Positions 48,077 to 57,841 of a stretch of DNA of 64,000 nt are shown here, piece after piece. The stretch comes from an uncultured Eubacteriales bacterium (GTDB lineage Bacteria; Bacillota; Clostridia; Oscillospirales; Oscillospiraceae). How positions within the stretch are numbered: the first letter of the stretch is position 1; each line of letters begins with the position of its first letter. The translations under genes and the position numbers were made by a program. The notes below the pieces were generated by a model that saw only the letters and a program-made list of their open reading frames with translations, did no database searches and had not been told where the DNA came from. Location: the NCBI GenBank assembly GCA_900545585.1, contig UQZR01000004.1:35919-99918 (forward strand). The letters are read 5' to 3'.

Positions 48077-49057
48077 TTGACAAAACCCAGAAAGGACACG
48101 GACTACCTGTTCCTCTCCGCCCGCATCCGGAGCCTGGAGAAGGACCTGCTGACCTCCCAGCGGCTGGAACAGCTGCTGCAATCCCCGTCGGTGGAGAACT
48201 GCTCCCAGCTGCTGAGCGATCTGGGGTACGCCCCCATCCGTGACGAGGCCTCGCTGCAGAGCAGCCTGAAGCGGCAGCGGGAGGCGGTGTTCGCCGAGCT
48301 GGAGCGGTTCATGCCGGAAAAGCAGCTGCTGGACGTGTTCCGCATCAAGTATGATTACCACAACATCAAGGTATTGCTGAAAGCGCCGGAGGGGGCGGAG
48401 CGCCTGCTGATGGACGCGGGCACCATCCCCGTTTCGGAGCTCCAGCGCAAATACGCCGACAGCGGGAACTGGCAGTTCCTGCCCCGCGATATGGCAGAGG
48501 CCGCCGGAAAGGCCGCCGCTCTGCTGGCGGAGACCGGCAGCGCCCAGCGCAGCGACTGTCTGCTGGACCGTGCCTGCTTCCAGAAGCTGCGGCAGCTGGC
48601 GGAGGAAAGCCGCTGCGTCTACCTCCAGACCTACGTCCGCGCCATGATAGACGCTGCCAACCTGCGTGCGCTGGTGCGGGCGGAGCGGATGCACATGGAC
48701 CCCGGCTTTTTGCAGGAGGTGCTGTTTGAGGGCGGCAGCGTGACCCCCGACGCCATCCGCGCCGGTGCGTCCGAGCCCGCCGCCCTGTTCCGCAGCACCG
48801 CTCTCCGCGAGGCCGCGGAGCTGGGTGAGGCTGCCGTCAAGGGCGGCAGCCTGACGGACTTCGAAAAGGCCTGTGATAATGCGGTGCTGCGCACCGCCGC
48901 AGGCGCCAGACGGGTACCCTTCGGCGTGGAGGTGGCGCTGGGCTACCTCATCGCCAAGGAGGCGGAGTGGACGGCCGTGCGCATCGTCATGGCCGGACGG
49001 CTGGCGGGGCTCAGCGCCGACGCCATACGGGAAAGGCTGCGTGACACATATGTATAA
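48077..49057 (+). CDS. ntpC: V/A-type ATPase subunit C (central-stalk socket)
   Basis: 326 residues, all helical. The start is TTG at 48077 after GAGAGGGGGCG; no ATG lies nearby in frame. DYLFLSARIRSLEKDLL opens the protein. DVFRIKYDYHNIKVLLKA and the closing EVALGYLIAKEAEWTAVRIV are family hallmarks (vATP-synt_AC39). It connects the rotor ring to subunits D and F. It overlaps the next gene by 8 bp. Confidence 0.9.
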   Translation: MTKPRKDTDYLFLSARIRSLEKDLLTSQRLEQLLQSPSVENCSQLLSDLGYAPIRDEASLQSSLKRQREAVFAELERFMPEKQLLDVFRIKYDYHNIKVLLKAPEGAERLLMDAGTIPVSELQRKYADSGNWQFLPRDMAEAAGKAAALLAETGSAQRSDCLLDRACFQKLRQLAEESRCVYLQTYVRAMIDAANLRALVRAERMHMDPGFLQEVLFEGGSVTPDAIRAGASEPAALFRSTALREAAELGEAAVKGGSLTDFEKACDNAVLRTAAGARRVPFGVEVALGYLIAKEAEWTAVRIVMAGRLAGLSADAIRERLRDTYV

Positions 49058-49358
49058 GATCGCTGTATTGGGTGACCGCGACAGCGTCCTGGGCTTTCGG
49101 GCTCTGGGGCTGGACGTGTTCTTCGCCGATGACGCAGAGACGGCGCGGAAAACCCTGCACCGTCTGGCGCAGGAGAGCTACGCCGTCATCTACGTGACGG
49201 AGCAGCTGGCCCAGAGCATGGCGGCGGAGATCGCCCGCTATCAGAATGACATGCTGCCCGCTGTCATCCTCATCCCCGGCAAGGGCGGGGCGCTGGGCCT
49301 TGCGGACCGTGCGCTGCATGCAGCCGTGGAACGCGCCGTAGGCGCGGATATTTCCTGA
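49050..49358 (+). CDS. ntpG: V/A-type ATPase subunit F (NtpG)
   Basis: 102 residues from the ATG at 49050; a GTG at 49041 is an alternative nearer to [28 protein letters not shown] is the subunit F signature of a small Rossmann-like fold, with [11 protein letters not shown] in the middle and VILIPGKGG near the end. It binds subunit D at the base of the rotor shaft. 13 bp before ntpA. Confidence 0.88.
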   Translation: MYKIAVLGDRDSVLGFRALGLDVFFADDAETARKTLHRLAQESYAVIYVTEQLAQSMAAEIARYQNDMLPAVILIPGKGGALGLADRALHAAVERAVGADIS

Positions 49359-49371
49359 AAGGAGCAGAAGA

Positions 49372-51144
49372 ATGGGTAAGATCATCAAAGTCTCCGGTCC
49401 GCTGGTGGTGGCCGACGGCATGGCGGATGCCAGCATGGCGGACGTAGTGCGCGTAGGCCCCCAGCATCTGATCGGAGAGATCCTGAATATGACCGGCGAC
49501 CGCGCCTCCATTCAGGTATACGAGGAGACGTCCGGCCTTGGCCCCGGCGCAGAAGTGGTCACCACCGGCGCGCCCCTCAGCGTGGAGCTGGGCCCGGGCC
49601 TCATCGAGAACATCTACGACGGCATCCAGCGCCCGTTGGAGGAGATCGTCCGCCGCGTGGGCGCCAACATCACCCGCGGCATCCAGGTGCCGCCGCTGGA
49701 CCGCGAAAAGCTGTGGTCCTTTACTCCCACCGCCGCCGTCGGCGATGCCGTGGCAGGCGGCGATGTGCTGGGCACCGTGCCGGAGACGGAGTCGGTGCTG
49801 CACAAGATCATGGTCCCCAACGGCGTCAGCGGCACGGTGTCGTGGCTGGCGGAGGCGGGGCAGTACAACATCACCCGGCCCATCGCCCGCATCCGCACCG
49901 CTGACGGTGCAGAGCGTGAGCTGACCATGGTGCAGAAGTGGCCGGTCCGCGTGGGTCGTCCCTACAAGAAGAAATTCCCGCCGGAGACGCCTTTGCAGTC
50001 GGGCCAGCGGGTCATCGACACGATGTTCCCCATCGCCAAGGGCGGCACTGCCGCCGTGCCCGGGCCCTTCGGCTCCGGCAAGACCGTGGTGCAGCACCAG
50101 CTGGCCAAATGGGCGGACGTGGACATCGTGGTCTACATCGGCTGCGGCGAGCGGGGCAACGAGATGACCGACGTGCTCCGCGAGTTTCCCGAGCTGACGG
50201 ACCCCCGCACCGGCGAAAGCCTGATGAAGCGGACGGTGCTGATCGCCAACACCTCCGATATGCCCGTGGCCGCCCGTGAGGCGTCGGTCTACACCGGCAT
50301 CACCATCGCCGAGTACTTCCGGGACATGGGCTACGACGTGGCCGTCATCGCCGACTCCACCTCCCGCTGGGCTGAGGCCCTGCGCGAGATGTCCGGCCGT
50401 CTGGAGGAGATGCCCGGTGAGGAGGGCTATCCCGCGTATCTGGCTTCCCGTCTGGCCCAGTTCTATGAGCGGGCCGGCGTGGTCCGCTGCATGGGCACGG
50501 AGGAGCGCACCGGCTCCCTCACTGCCGTGGGTGCGGTGTCGCCTCCGGGCGGCGACCTCTCCGAGCCGGTAGCACAGGCCACCATGCGTATCGTTAAGGT
50601 GTTCTGGTCGCTGGACGCCTCTCTGGCCTACCGCCGCCACTTCCCCGCCATCAACTGGCTGAACTCCTACTCTCTGTATCTGGACGCGGTGGCCCCCTGG
50701 TTCGATGAACATCTGGGTCCTGAGTTCATGAAGGACCGCAACCGCGCCATGCACCTTCTGCAGGAGGAGAACGAGCTCAATGAGATCGTCCAGCTGGTGG
50801 GCAAGGACTCCCTGTCCCCCAGGGACCAGCTGACATTGGAGATCGCCCGCATGCTGCGGGAGGACTTCCTGCAGCAGAACGCCTTCATGGATGTGGACTC
50901 CTACTCCAGCTTCGACCGGCAGCTGCGGCTGCTGGCGCTGATCCTGCACTACGAGGACCTGTGCCGCGATGCCATCGCCAAGAACGTGGAGCTGCCCGCC
51001 CTGTTCGCCATTCCCGCACGGGAGCGGCTGGGCTGGGCCAAGTACGCCGCCGCAGAGGAGTACGCCGCCAACTATCAGCAGGTACACGACGAGATGGACA
51101 GTGAGATCGCCGCCCTGATCGAGAAAGCAGGTGAGGACGCATGA
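49372..51144 (+). CDS. ntpA: V/A-type ATPase catalytic subunit A
   Basis: 590 residues, normal length. [15 protein letters not shown] begins the beta-barrel. The A-specific insertion covers about 110-190. The P-loop is GPFGSGKTV, and [13 protein letters not shown] contains the catalytic Glu. [20 protein letters not shown] is the A-subunit signature. It hydrolyses or makes ATP in the head. GAAAGGAGC precedes the ATG. The ntpB ATG overlaps its stop. Confidence 0.97.
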   Translation: MGKIIKVSGPLVVADGMADASMADVVRVGPQHLIGEILNMTGDRASIQVYEETSGLGPGAEVVTTGAPLSVELGPGLIENIYDGIQRPLEEIVRRVGANITRGIQVPPLDREKLWSFTPTAAVGDAVAGGDVLGTVPETESVLHKIMVPNGVSGTVSWLAEAGQYNITRPIARIRTADGAERELTMVQKWPVRVGRPYKKKFPPETPLQSGQRVIDTMFPIAKGGTAAVPGPFGSGKTVVQHQLAKWADVDIVVYIGCGERGNEMTDVLREFPELTDPRTGESLMKRTVLIANTSDMPVAAREASVYTGITIAEYFRDMGYDVAVIADSTSRWAEALREMSGRLEEMPGEEGYPAYLASRLAQFYERAGVVRCMGTEERTGSLTAVGAVSPPGGDLSEPVAQATMRIVKVFWSLDASLAYRRHFPAINWLNSYSLYLDAVAPWFDEHLGPEFMKDRNRAMHLLQEENELNEIVQLVGKDSLSPRDQLTLEIARMLREDFLQQNAFMDVDSYSSFDRQLRLLALILHYEDLCRDAIAKNVELPALFAIPARERLGWAKYAAAEEYAANYQQVHDEMDSEIAALIEKAGEDA

Positions 51145-52517
51145 TGAAGGAATACCGTACCATCCACGAGGTCTCCGGCCCCCTGATGGTGGTGGAGAAC
51201 GTGGAGGGCGTCACCTACGACGAGCTGGCGGAGATCCAGCTCCGCAGCGGTGAGGTCCGCCGCTGCAAGGTGCTGGAGGTCAACGGCGACCGCGCCGTGG
51301 TGCAGCTGTTCGACTCCTCCGCCGGCATCAATCTGCGGGACGCCAAGATCCGTTTTCTGGGCCATCCTTTGCAGCTGGGCGTGTCTGCGGACATGCTGGG
51401 CCGCGTGTTCAACGGCATGGGCGAGCCTATCGACGGTGGCCCTGCCCTGCTGGCCGACAAGTACATGGACATCAACGGCCTGCCCATGAATCCCGCCGCC
51501 CGCGACTACCCCAACGAGTTTATCCAGACCGGCATCAGCACCATCGACGGTCTGAACACCCTGGTCCGCGGCCAGAAGCTGCCTATTTTCTCCGGCTCCG
51601 GCCTGCCCCACGCCAATCTGGCAGCCCAGATCGCCCGTCAGGCCAAGGTGCTGGACGACAGCTCCAACTTCGCCGTGGTATTCGCCGCCATTGGCATCAC
51701 CTTTGAGGAGTCGGAGTTCTTCGTCCGCGAGTTCAAGCGCACCGGTGCCATCGAGCGCACCGTGCTGTTCACCAACCTGGCCAATGACCCCGCCGTGGAG
51801 CGTATCGCCACGCCCCGCATGGCCCTGACCGCCGCCGAATATCTGGCGTTTGAGCAGGACATGCACGTGCTGGTGATCCTGACGGACATCACCAACTACG
51901 CCGAGGCGCTGCGTGAAGTGTCCGCTGCCAAGAAGGAGGTCCCCGGCCGCCGCGGCTACCCCGGCTACCTCTACACCGACCTTGCCAGCATGTACGAGCG
52001 GGCCGGGCGGAAGCTGGGCTGCAAGGGCTCCATCACCATGATCCCCATCCTGACCATGCCGGAGGATGACAAGACCCACCCCATCCCCGACCTGACCGGC
52101 TATATCACCGAGGGCCAGATCATCCTCAGCCGCGACCTGTACCGCAAAAACATCCTGCCGCCGGTAGACGTGCTGCCCTCCCTTTCCCGTCTGAAGGACA
52201 AGGGCGTGGGCGCAGGCAAGACCCGTGAGGATCACGCCCCCACCATGAACCAGCTGTTCGCCGCCTATGCCAGCGGCAAGGAGGCCAAGGAGCTGATGAC
52301 CATTCTGGGCGAGGCAGCCCTCAGCCCCACCGACCTGCTGTACGCCAAGTTCGCCGACGAGTTTGAAAAGCGCTACGTCTCTCAGGGCTTCGACGAGAAC
52401 CGCACCATCGAGGAGACGCTGGACCTTGGCTGGGAGCTGCTGCGGATGCTGCCCAGAAGTGAGCTCAAGCGTATCAAGCCGGAGATGCTGGACAAGTACC
52501 TGCCGGAGAAGGAGTGA
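51141..52517 (+). CDS. ntpB: V/A-type ATPase subunit B (non-catalytic)
   Basis: 458 residues. The P-loop is degenerate ([19 protein letters not shown]), as in all B subunits. [24 protein letters not shown] is characteristic. The two in-frame ATGs at 51141 and 51144 are both usable after GGTGAGG. It alternates with A in the head and is six bases from ntpD. Confidence 0.96.
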   Translation: MMKEYRTIHEVSGPLMVVENVEGVTYDELAEIQLRSGEVRRCKVLEVNGDRAVVQLFDSSAGINLRDAKIRFLGHPLQLGVSADMLGRVFNGMGEPIDGGPALLADKYMDINGLPMNPAARDYPNEFIQTGISTIDGLNTLVRGQKLPIFSGSGLPHANLAAQIARQAKVLDDSSNFAVVFAAIGITFEESEFFVREFKRTGAIERTVLFTNLANDPAVERIATPRMALTAAEYLAFEQDMHVLVILTDITNYAEALREVSAAKKEVPGRRGYPGYLYTDLASMYERAGRKLGCKGSITMIPILTMPEDDKTHPIPDLTGYITEGQIILSRDLYRKNILPPVDVLPSLSRLKDKGVGAGKTREDHAPTMNQLFAAYASGKEAKELMTILGEAALSPTDLLYAKFADEFEKRYVSQGFDENRTIEETLDLGWELLRMLPRSELKRIKPEMLDKYLPEKE

Positions 52518-52523
52518 CCGCCC

Positions 52524-53174
52524 ATGGCCGGAAAGACTGTCAATCCCACCCGCATGGAGCTGACCCGGCTGAAGGGACGGCTCAAGACTGCCCGCCGCGG
52601 TCATAAGCTGCTGAAGGACAAGCGGGACGAGCTGATGAAGCAGTTTCTGGAGATCGTCCGCCGCAACCGGCAGCTCCGCGCCAAGGTGGAGCAGGGTCTG
52701 AAGGAGGCCAACGACGCCTTCACCGTGGCATCCGCCGTCATGGGACCGGAGATGCTGGAGCAGTCGCTGCTGCGGCCCCAGCGCTCCGTGTCGCTGGACG
52801 TGGACGCCCGGAACATCATGAGCGTCAACGTGCCGGTGTTCACGTTCCACACCGAGGGCGGCGAGGGTTCCCTCCTGCCCTACGGCTTCGCCCAGACCAG
52901 CGGCGAGCTGGACGCGGCGCTGGAGAAGATGCAGGCGGTGTTCGCCGATATGCTGGAGCTGGCGCAGGTGGAGAAATCCATGCAGCTGCTGGCACAGGAC
53001 ATCGAAAAGACCCGCCGCCGCGTCAACGCGCTGGAGTATGTGATGATCCCGGAAACGGAGAAGAACATCCGCTATATTACGATGAAGCTGGATGAAAACG
53101 AACGCGGCAACACCACCCGGCTGATGAAGGTCAAGGATATGGTCTTGCAGGACGCTCATCATTATCAGCCGTAA
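52524..53174 (+). CDS. ntpD: V/A-type ATPase rotor shaft subunit D
   Basis: 216 residues. NPTRMELTRLKGRLKTARRG, then HKLLKDKRDELM, is the N-terminal helix signature. TRRRVNALEYVMIPETEKNI is the C-terminal helix motif. The two long helices make the coiled-coil central shaft. Last gene of the operon. No NtpJ-like K+ transporter follows. Confidence 0.95.
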   Translation: MAGKTVNPTRMELTRLKGRLKTARRGHKLLKDKRDELMKQFLEIVRRNRQLRAKVEQGLKEANDAFTVASAVMGPEMLEQSLLRPQRSVSLDVDARNIMSVNVPVFTFHTEGGEGSLLPYGFAQTSGELDAALEKMQAVFADMLELAQVEKSMQLLAQDIEKTRRRVNALEYVMIPETEKNIRYITMKLDENERGNTTRLMKVKDMVLQDAHHYQP

Positions 53175-53182
53175 ATACGAGA

Positions 53183-53222
53183 AATAAATATCCGCCCGCT
53201 TACGCGGGCGGATATTTATTAT
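53183..53222. terminator. Bidirectional terminator of the V-ATPase operon
   Basis: AATAAATATCCGCCCGC pairs perfectly over 17 bp around TTAC. The AT-rich base of the stem and the following ATTATT support termination in both directions. The convergent membrane-protein gene ends at 53219, inside the stem. Confidence 0.85.
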
Positions 53223-54736
53223 TCCACATCGTCAGCCCATTCCTGCAGCGCCGACTGGATCAGCGTATCGCCGTCGGTCAGTCCCCAGCTGTGCCATCTG
53301 ACCAGCGCACTGCGGAACGGATACACCGCGCCGCCGGACTGCGCGTAATTGCACCAGCTCTCCAGATACTCCCACTCCGGCGTCAGCGTCTCCGCATCGT
53401 ACAGCACGTAGGCCCGCAGATCCTCCGCGCCCCGCAGGCGCGACCACTCCGCAGTGATGGTGCTGCGCTGGCTGCTTCCGAAGAAGCTCTGGCTGGTGTA
53501 GCTGCCGCTGTCCAGCGCGGCGAAGTCCGCCGTGTACGTCTGTCCCCGCCGGCCGCACAGCACGCGGCCGCCGATGATATTGCCCCGGGTCCAGTTTTCA
53601 TCGGCACGCCACATCGGCCAGACCTCCACGCTCTCCGTCAGAGCCAGCCCCTCGGGCCGCGCCGCGATGTGGTGCAGGAACACCACCCGCTGATAGCCGT
53701 CCCGGGGCAGCACCACCGCCACGTGGATCATGGTGCAGACCTCCTCCACGTCGTAGACGTGGTAGGTATAGCGGTACGTGCCGTCCTCCTGCTTCTCCGC
53801 GCTCTGGTACTGCCAGGTATTGGGCGTATCCTCGTCCCAGACACCGGTGGTCACCACCCGATATTTGTCGCCGTCGTACCGCGTGTCGGTCTGTGTAAGC
53901 ACCTCGCTTGCGCCCGTCAGACCGGCCACCTCCTCGGCAGTCAGGTCGTCCAGCACATTCTGCGGCATGCCCAGCGCCAGCAGCTCCGCCCGGATCGTCT
54001 CGTCCTGCGGCGCATCCTGACGCACCTGCCAGTCCATGGGGTACCGCTGGCCCAGCAGCATAGCCAGTATCACCGCCGCCAGCGTCACGCCCAGATACCC
54101 CCACAGCACCGTCGTCATCGAAAGGCGCACCGGCGCGGCGTGGACGGCGTAGCCGGTGTCCTCCAGCGAGCGGGAGAGCTTCACCAGATTCCGCAGGATC
54201 ACGAGGTACACCGCCAGCACCGGCAGCACCAGCAGCCAGCCCTCCAGGCCGATCATGGCCAGTGCCATCAGCACCGCGTAAAAGGCAGCCAGCACCCCGG
54301 CGGCGGGTGCGGACGGCTTCTCCGCACCGGCGGCGCGGGAGACGCCCACCATGCCCCGCCACAGGGCGATCAGCGTCGCCTGCATCAGCGCCATATCCGC
54401 ATAGGCAAGCGTCAACCCCTCCTCCATCGGCAGCGCCGCCAGCACCATGGCGGCGCTGCGCAGGACGGCGGCGGCAATGGACAGGCCGTAGGCCCACCGC
54501 AGCGCCCGATTCTCCTGCCGCAGCGTGCGGAAGCCCAGCACCAGCAGAATGCAGCCCAGCGTGGGCAGGATATAGTGCAGGTACAGAAGCTGCAGCGTCA
54601 GCGTCTTCAGGGCGATGCCCCACACCACGCAGCTCATGGCACTGCGCCACGGGCTGACGTCCGCAGGCGGCGGCAGGGTGTCGGCGCTCTCTGTCAGCAG
54701 CGCGTCAAATCGCAGATCGTCACTCACAGAAGTCAC
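53219..54736 (-). CDS. Polytopic membrane protein paired with an ECF sigma factor
   Basis: 505 residues. A short cytoplasmic N-terminus (about 1-35) is followed by about eight membrane helices (about 37-245) and a large extracytoplasmic or soluble C-terminal domain (about 250-505) rich in Thr, Tyr and Trp. I recognise no named domain. Its start lies inside the sigma factor gene (17-bp overlap), the typical layout of a sigma factor with its membrane anti-sigma or sensor. The N-terminus lacks a zinc anti-sigma motif, so the regulatory role rests only on context. Confidence 0.65.
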   Translation of the reverse strand: MTSVSDDLRFDALLTESADTLPPPADVSPWRSAMSCVVWGIALKTLTLQLLYLHYILPTLGCILLVLGFRTLRQENRALRWAYGLSIAAAVLRSAAMVLAALPMEEGLTLAYADMALMQATLIALWRGMVGVSRAAGAEKPSAPAAGVLAAFYAVLMALAMIGLEGWLLVLPVLAVYLVILRNLVKLSRSLEDTGYAVHAAPVRLSMTTVLWGYLGVTLAAVILAMLLGQRYPMDWQVRQDAPQDETIRAELLALGMPQNVLDDLTAEEVAGLTGASEVLTQTDTRYDGDKYRVVTTGVWDEDTPNTWQYQSAEKQEDGTYRYTYHVYDVEEVCTMIHVAVVLPRDGYQRVVFLHHIAARPEGLALTESVEVWPMWRADENWTRGNIIGGRVLCGRRGQTYTADFAALDSGSYTSQSFFGSSQRSTITAEWSRLRGAEDLRAYVLYDAETLTPEWEYLESWCNYAQSGGAVYPFRSALVRWHSWGLTDGDTLIQSALQEWADDVE

Positions 54737-55253
54737 CTCCCAACAGCTCCCGCAGCTTTTGCCGCAGGCGGTACAGCCGCCCCTCCACGCCTCGCTCCGT
54801 CAGTCCCAGCTCGGCGGCCATCTGTGCGGTGGACTGGCAGTAGTAATATTTCCGGTAGAACAACGTCTGTTCCCCGTCGGTCAGGCTCTTGACTGCCCTG
54901 ACCAGCAACCGGGAGCGCTCCTGCCGCAGCAGGGCATCCTCGGCGCTGCCCGCGCCGTGGGGCATATCGTCTGTCAGCGCCGTCTCCGTCCGCAGGCCGC
55001 GGGCGCGGTTGAGCGCACAGTTGCGCGCCAGCACTGTCAGCCATCCGCGCAGCGTCCCCTTGGACGCGTCGAAGCTGCCCGCCGTCTGCCACAGCCGCAC
55101 CGACACGTCGGCAAAGCATTCCTCCCTGTCCCGCGCATCCGGCAGGATGGGCGCAATGATATACCGCAGCAGCGGCCCATGGCGGCGCAGCAGCGTCTGT
55201 AAGGCCGCTTCGTCGCCGGAGGCGATCCTGTCCATCAGGGATCTATCGTCCAC
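54720..55253 (-). CDS. ECF-type RNA polymerase sigma factor
   Basis: 177 residues from the GTG at 55253 after AAGGGTGGTGG; the longer frame to 55406 runs through the promoter. Region 2 is near 20-90 (ECFADVSVRLWQTAGSFD, then GTLRGWLTVLARNCALNRAR). Region 4 is near 120-175 (QSTAQMAAELGLTERGVEGR, then LYRLRQKLREL), a clear helix-turn-helix. There is no region 3. A TATAAT element stands 32 bases upstream of the start (55290-55285). It is co-expressed with the membrane protein downstream. Confidence 0.88.
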   Translation of the reverse strand: MDDRSLMDRIASGDEAALQTLLRRHGPLLRYIIAPILPDARDREECFADVSVRLWQTAGSFDASKGTLRGWLTVLARNCALNRARGLRTETALTDDMPHGAGSAEDALLRQERSRLLVRAVKSLTDGEQTLFYRKYYYCQSTAQMAAELGLTERGVEGRLYRLRQKLRELLGGDFCE

Positions 55254-55336
55254 TGTCCCACCACCCTTCGTGTCTCTCTGCCCTATTATACACGGAAAAG
55301 GCAGAAAACCCACGAAATGTTTTTTCGGAAAAGGTG

Positions 55337-55365
55337 TTGACATAGGGGGGCTGATGTGGTAATCT
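55337..55365 (+). promoter_or_regulatory. Promoter of the tRNA-Leu/tRNA-fMet pair
   Basis: A perfect TTGACA, a 17-bp spacer and TAATCT, 17 bases before the first tRNA base. Confidence 0.75.
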
Positions 55366-55381
55366 AAGTATTGCCTGATCC

Positions 55382-55467
55382 GCCGGTGTGGTGGAATGGT
55401 AGACACAGGAGACTTAAAATCTCCCGGCAGAAATGCCGTACCGGTTCGAGTCCGGTCACCGGCACCA
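55382..55467 (+). tRNA. tRNA-Leu (anticodon TAA)
   Basis: 86 bases. The acceptor GCCGGTG pairs with CACCGGC, then A and an encoded CCA. The anticodon stem and loop GAGACTTAAAATCTC gives TAA. The long variable arm (CCCGGCAGAAATGCCG region) is that of a class II leucine tRNA, and GGTTCGAGTCC is the T loop. It decodes UUA and UUG. Confidence 0.95.
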
Positions 55468-55485
55468 CCGGTACAAGTTCTATAT

Positions 55486-55561
<76 letters not shown>

Positions 55562-55592
55562 CATTGTGCGACCAAAAAAGATGTCGCACCGG

Positions 55593-55627
55593 AAAACCCC
55601 GAAGCCGCAACGGTTTCGGGGTTTTTT
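55593..55627 (+). terminator. Terminator of the tRNA operon
   Basis: AAAACCCCGAAGCCG pairs over 15 bp (one G-U) around CAA, followed by a T run (GTTTTTTCG). Confidence 0.87.
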
Positions 55628-55927
55628 CGCGTCCATTTTTGACTGCACGAAAAAAAGATATCTCCCCGCCTTCTCTCTGTACGGTGAGGACTTGAACTAA
55701 ATTCCGGGCGTTTTTTCCCTGATTTCCCCCTCTTTTTTCTGTGTTTCCCTATCGACACCAGAATATATTTTGTTAAATTTTTGTGAACAAAGTGGTTTGT
55801 ACCAAATTGCAGTACAAACCACTTTATTTTTATCGCCTTGGCCGTCACTCTTTGGAGATGACGGCTTTTTTTGTTTCAAGAAGAATCAAAATGAGAGCAA
55901 AAGAGCGTTACACACAGGAGGAATAAT
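55628..55927 (+). other. Leader of the right-hand mobile operon with two hairpins
   Basis: No gene. A perfect 14-bp inverted repeat, AAAGTGGTTTGTAC (55789-55802) and its complement (55812-55825), is followed by ATTTTTATC. A second stem, GCCGTCA/TGACGGC, lies at 55841-55865, followed by seven T (55866-55872). Both lie within 140 bp upstream of the first gene of the operon. The first could be an operator or terminator; the second is a clear intrinsic terminator, so expression may be attenuated. The boundary with the core genome must lie within this stretch. Confidence 0.6.
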
Positions 55928-56602
55928 ATGAGTCAGGAACAGTTTTTTCAGGAGCTTCGCAACGCTCTTCACCGTGAGGGTTTCAGCCCCCAACCGGAGC
56001 AGGATGAAGTGCTTCCGGTGAAGTGGGATGGTCTCCCTCTCTGCAGGATCACATCGGACGGAGGAGTTCGCTATTGGCAGGAGGATGTGTCGACACCGGA
56101 ACGGGAACGAGCCTGTGAGCGAGCCACTGATCTGGCCTGCACAGTGCGGGAGTACATGACGCTGCTGGAACAGGCTCCGCCCCTGCAAGCCCAGAGCTTG
56201 ACCGGTGACTACCGCCTGCTGGCTGACTTCAACGGAGCCGTGCTGGCTGCACATCCCACTCGGCTTGGCGTCCAATTCGTCACATGGGACTGGAGCTTCG
56301 ACCGCACAGGTCTCAATCAGGGCAATTACTTTCAGGAAAACTATGCAGGGGCCAAGCAGGACTTCGCCATCCGCGCCGGCCTGATTTCCAAACAGCAAAT
56401 CTTCAATCAGGAGCAGCTTGTTGAAATCTACCGGTGCTGTTCTGACACCTTGGACGCTGGTTTTGAGTTGACCGCCAAGCAGGAAAAGTGCATCCGGAGT
56501 GTTCAGGAACAGATTGCCATTGCGGCTCCCGATGCCTTGGAACGCATAAGAGAGCAGAATCAGCATCCCATGGAACCATACAGCCAAGAACCGATCATGT
56601 AA
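55928..56602 (+). CDS. Hypothetical ICE accessory protein
   Basis: 224 residues. QFFQELRNALHREGFSPQPE begins a soluble, mostly helical protein with an ERERACERATDLACTVREYM stretch and a Trp/Asp centre (QFVTWDWSFDRTGLNQGNY). I do not recognise a domain. The same general type of protein accompanies ArdA-like genes in Clostridia ICEs. CAGGAGG precedes the ATG. It is the first gene of the operon, followed by a 76-bp spacer with a small inverted repeat (CGCCGGAGT/ACTCCGGCG). Confidence 0.5.
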   Translation: MSQEQFFQELRNALHREGFSPQPEQDEVLPVKWDGLPLCRITSDGGVRYWQEDVSTPERERACERATDLACTVREYMTLLEQAPPLQAQSLTGDYRLLADFNGAVLAAHPTRLGVQFVTWDWSFDRTGLNQGNYFQENYAGAKQDFAIRAGLISKQQIFNQEQLVEIYRCCSDTLDAGFELTAKQEKCIRSVQEQIAIAAPDALERIREQNQHPMEPYSQEPIM

Positions 56603-56678
56603 TATTCAGGCGCCGGAGTTTTAGAAATAAGACTCCGGCGCTTTTTTATTGCCTCAAACCGGACAGGAGGATTGAAGA

Positions 56679-57122
56679 TTGGAACAAAAGAACGAGCAAA
56701 ACACGCCTCTTCACATCAAAAACCTGGCTGAGCTGAAACGCTGTATCCACCCTGGAACAGAGTTGGTGGCAACCAGCCATAGCAAACACCCTGCCCTGGT
56801 CGGGCTTGTACGGGTGGTGACTGAGGTTCAGACCAATGCTTACTATTCCGTGGTCAAGGGCCAGCCGACTCACCAGTATTCGACCTGTAATTACGGGAAG
56901 GGATTCCGCTCTGATTTCGAAAAGGCATCCAACTATTTATTTGAGGGCACGACCATCAAGGTTCTTGACCGCAGAAGCGGTGATGGCAGCGTGCTGTACG
57001 AAATGGAGCTTTATCCAGGCGAACATCTTGCCCCTGGCCAGGAACGCGAAACGAATGAGAATGTCGATCTCAGAGAAGACGATCATGAAATCGAGAAGGA
57101 AGGGATGAGCTTGACCTTATGA
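56679..57122 (+). CDS. Hypothetical ICE accessory protein
   Basis: 147 residues from a TTG at 56679 with CAGGAGG upstream. A compact N-terminal part (about 12-100) with alternating strands (TELVATSHSKHPALVGLVRV) is followed by a strongly acidic tail (RETNENVDLREDDHEIEKEG). No domain is recognised. The acidic end and the context suggest a nucleic-acid-mimic or partner of the ArdA-like proteins, but that is a guess. Its stop overlaps the next ATG. Confidence 0.5.
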   Translation: MEQKNEQNTPLHIKNLAELKRCIHPGTELVATSHSKHPALVGLVRVVTEVQTNAYYSVVKGQPTHQYSTCNYGKGFRSDFEKASNYLFEGTTIKVLDRRSGDGSVLYEMELYPGEHLAPGQERETNENVDLREDDHEIEKEGMSLTL

Positions 57123-57841
57123 CACACTATTTCATGCAGGATACACCGCTGTTCCATCTGGAACGGCAGATGATGACCCCGCCCAATTTCAAACCCAGAG
57201 GTCACGGCCGGTATTCCCCCGGTTTCCAATATTCCAACGAGGACACGGAGTGCCAATACTGTATGAACTTCAGACGTAAGCAGCCATGCCCGCTGAAACT
57301 GTGCATCTGCCTGGATGAACGGATCATGTCCGGTGCGCTGGATCTCAACGAGTTCGTCAGGGATTGCTTTTTCCCGGAAGCGGACGCGCGGCTTCGGGCC
57401 CGCTTGGAGCAGAATTTCAATTGCAGCTCCATCAGCTTTTTCCTGAATGAGAGTCATCGGGAGCGCTGGCAGCACTGGCGTGAGCGCTGTTTTCGAATGC
57501 CGAACCGCAACCTGGCCGCACTGTTTCTTCTCACAGCGTATGGGGACATCTGGCGCAGGATGATCTGGAAGTTTGATGCCAGCGGGTTTGACTTCCAATC
57601 TGTCCAGCTCGCCGGCATCCAACCGGAGCTGTACAGTGTTTACCAAGCAGCCAAAGCCATCTCCACCGGCAGCCGCAATATCACCCTTGCCGATCTCACA
57701 TCCCCCGAATTGGTCACAGATGAGGCGTTCCACCTGATTGTCTGCGCTCTGCTTCTGGCCAAATACGGAGATGTGATTTTGAATTTTGAAAGAAAGAAGG
57801 TGATGCTAAATGATGATGGAAGCCGTTCTGAGCAATGCTAA
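57119..57841 (+). CDS. Hypothetical Cys-rich ICE protein
   Basis: 240 residues. A cysteine cluster near 45-65 (CQYC, then CPLKLCIC) could bind zinc or an Fe-S cluster. The rest is helical, with a region (RERCFRMPNRNLAALFLLTA) resembling the ends of some ICE proteins of unknown function. I cannot name a family. It overlaps both neighbours (4 bp upstream, 32 bp downstream), so translation is coupled through the operon. Confidence 0.5.
   Translation: MTHYFMQDTPLFHLERQMMTPPNFKPRGHGRYSPGFQYSNEDTECQYCMNFRRKQPCPLKLCICLDERIMSGALDLNEFVRDCFFPEADARLRARLEQNFNCSSISFFLNESHRERWQHWRERCFRMPNRNLAALFLLTAYGDIWRRMIWKFDASGFDFQSVQLAGIQPELYSVYQAAKAISTGSRNITLADLTSPELVTDEAFHLIVCALLLAKYGDVILNFERKKVMLNDDGSRSEQC

Noticed and set aside
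51075..53162. 695-codon minus-strand open frame opposite ntpB and ntpD
   Set aside because: Antisense shadow caused by GC-rich codon structure; no recognisable domain.
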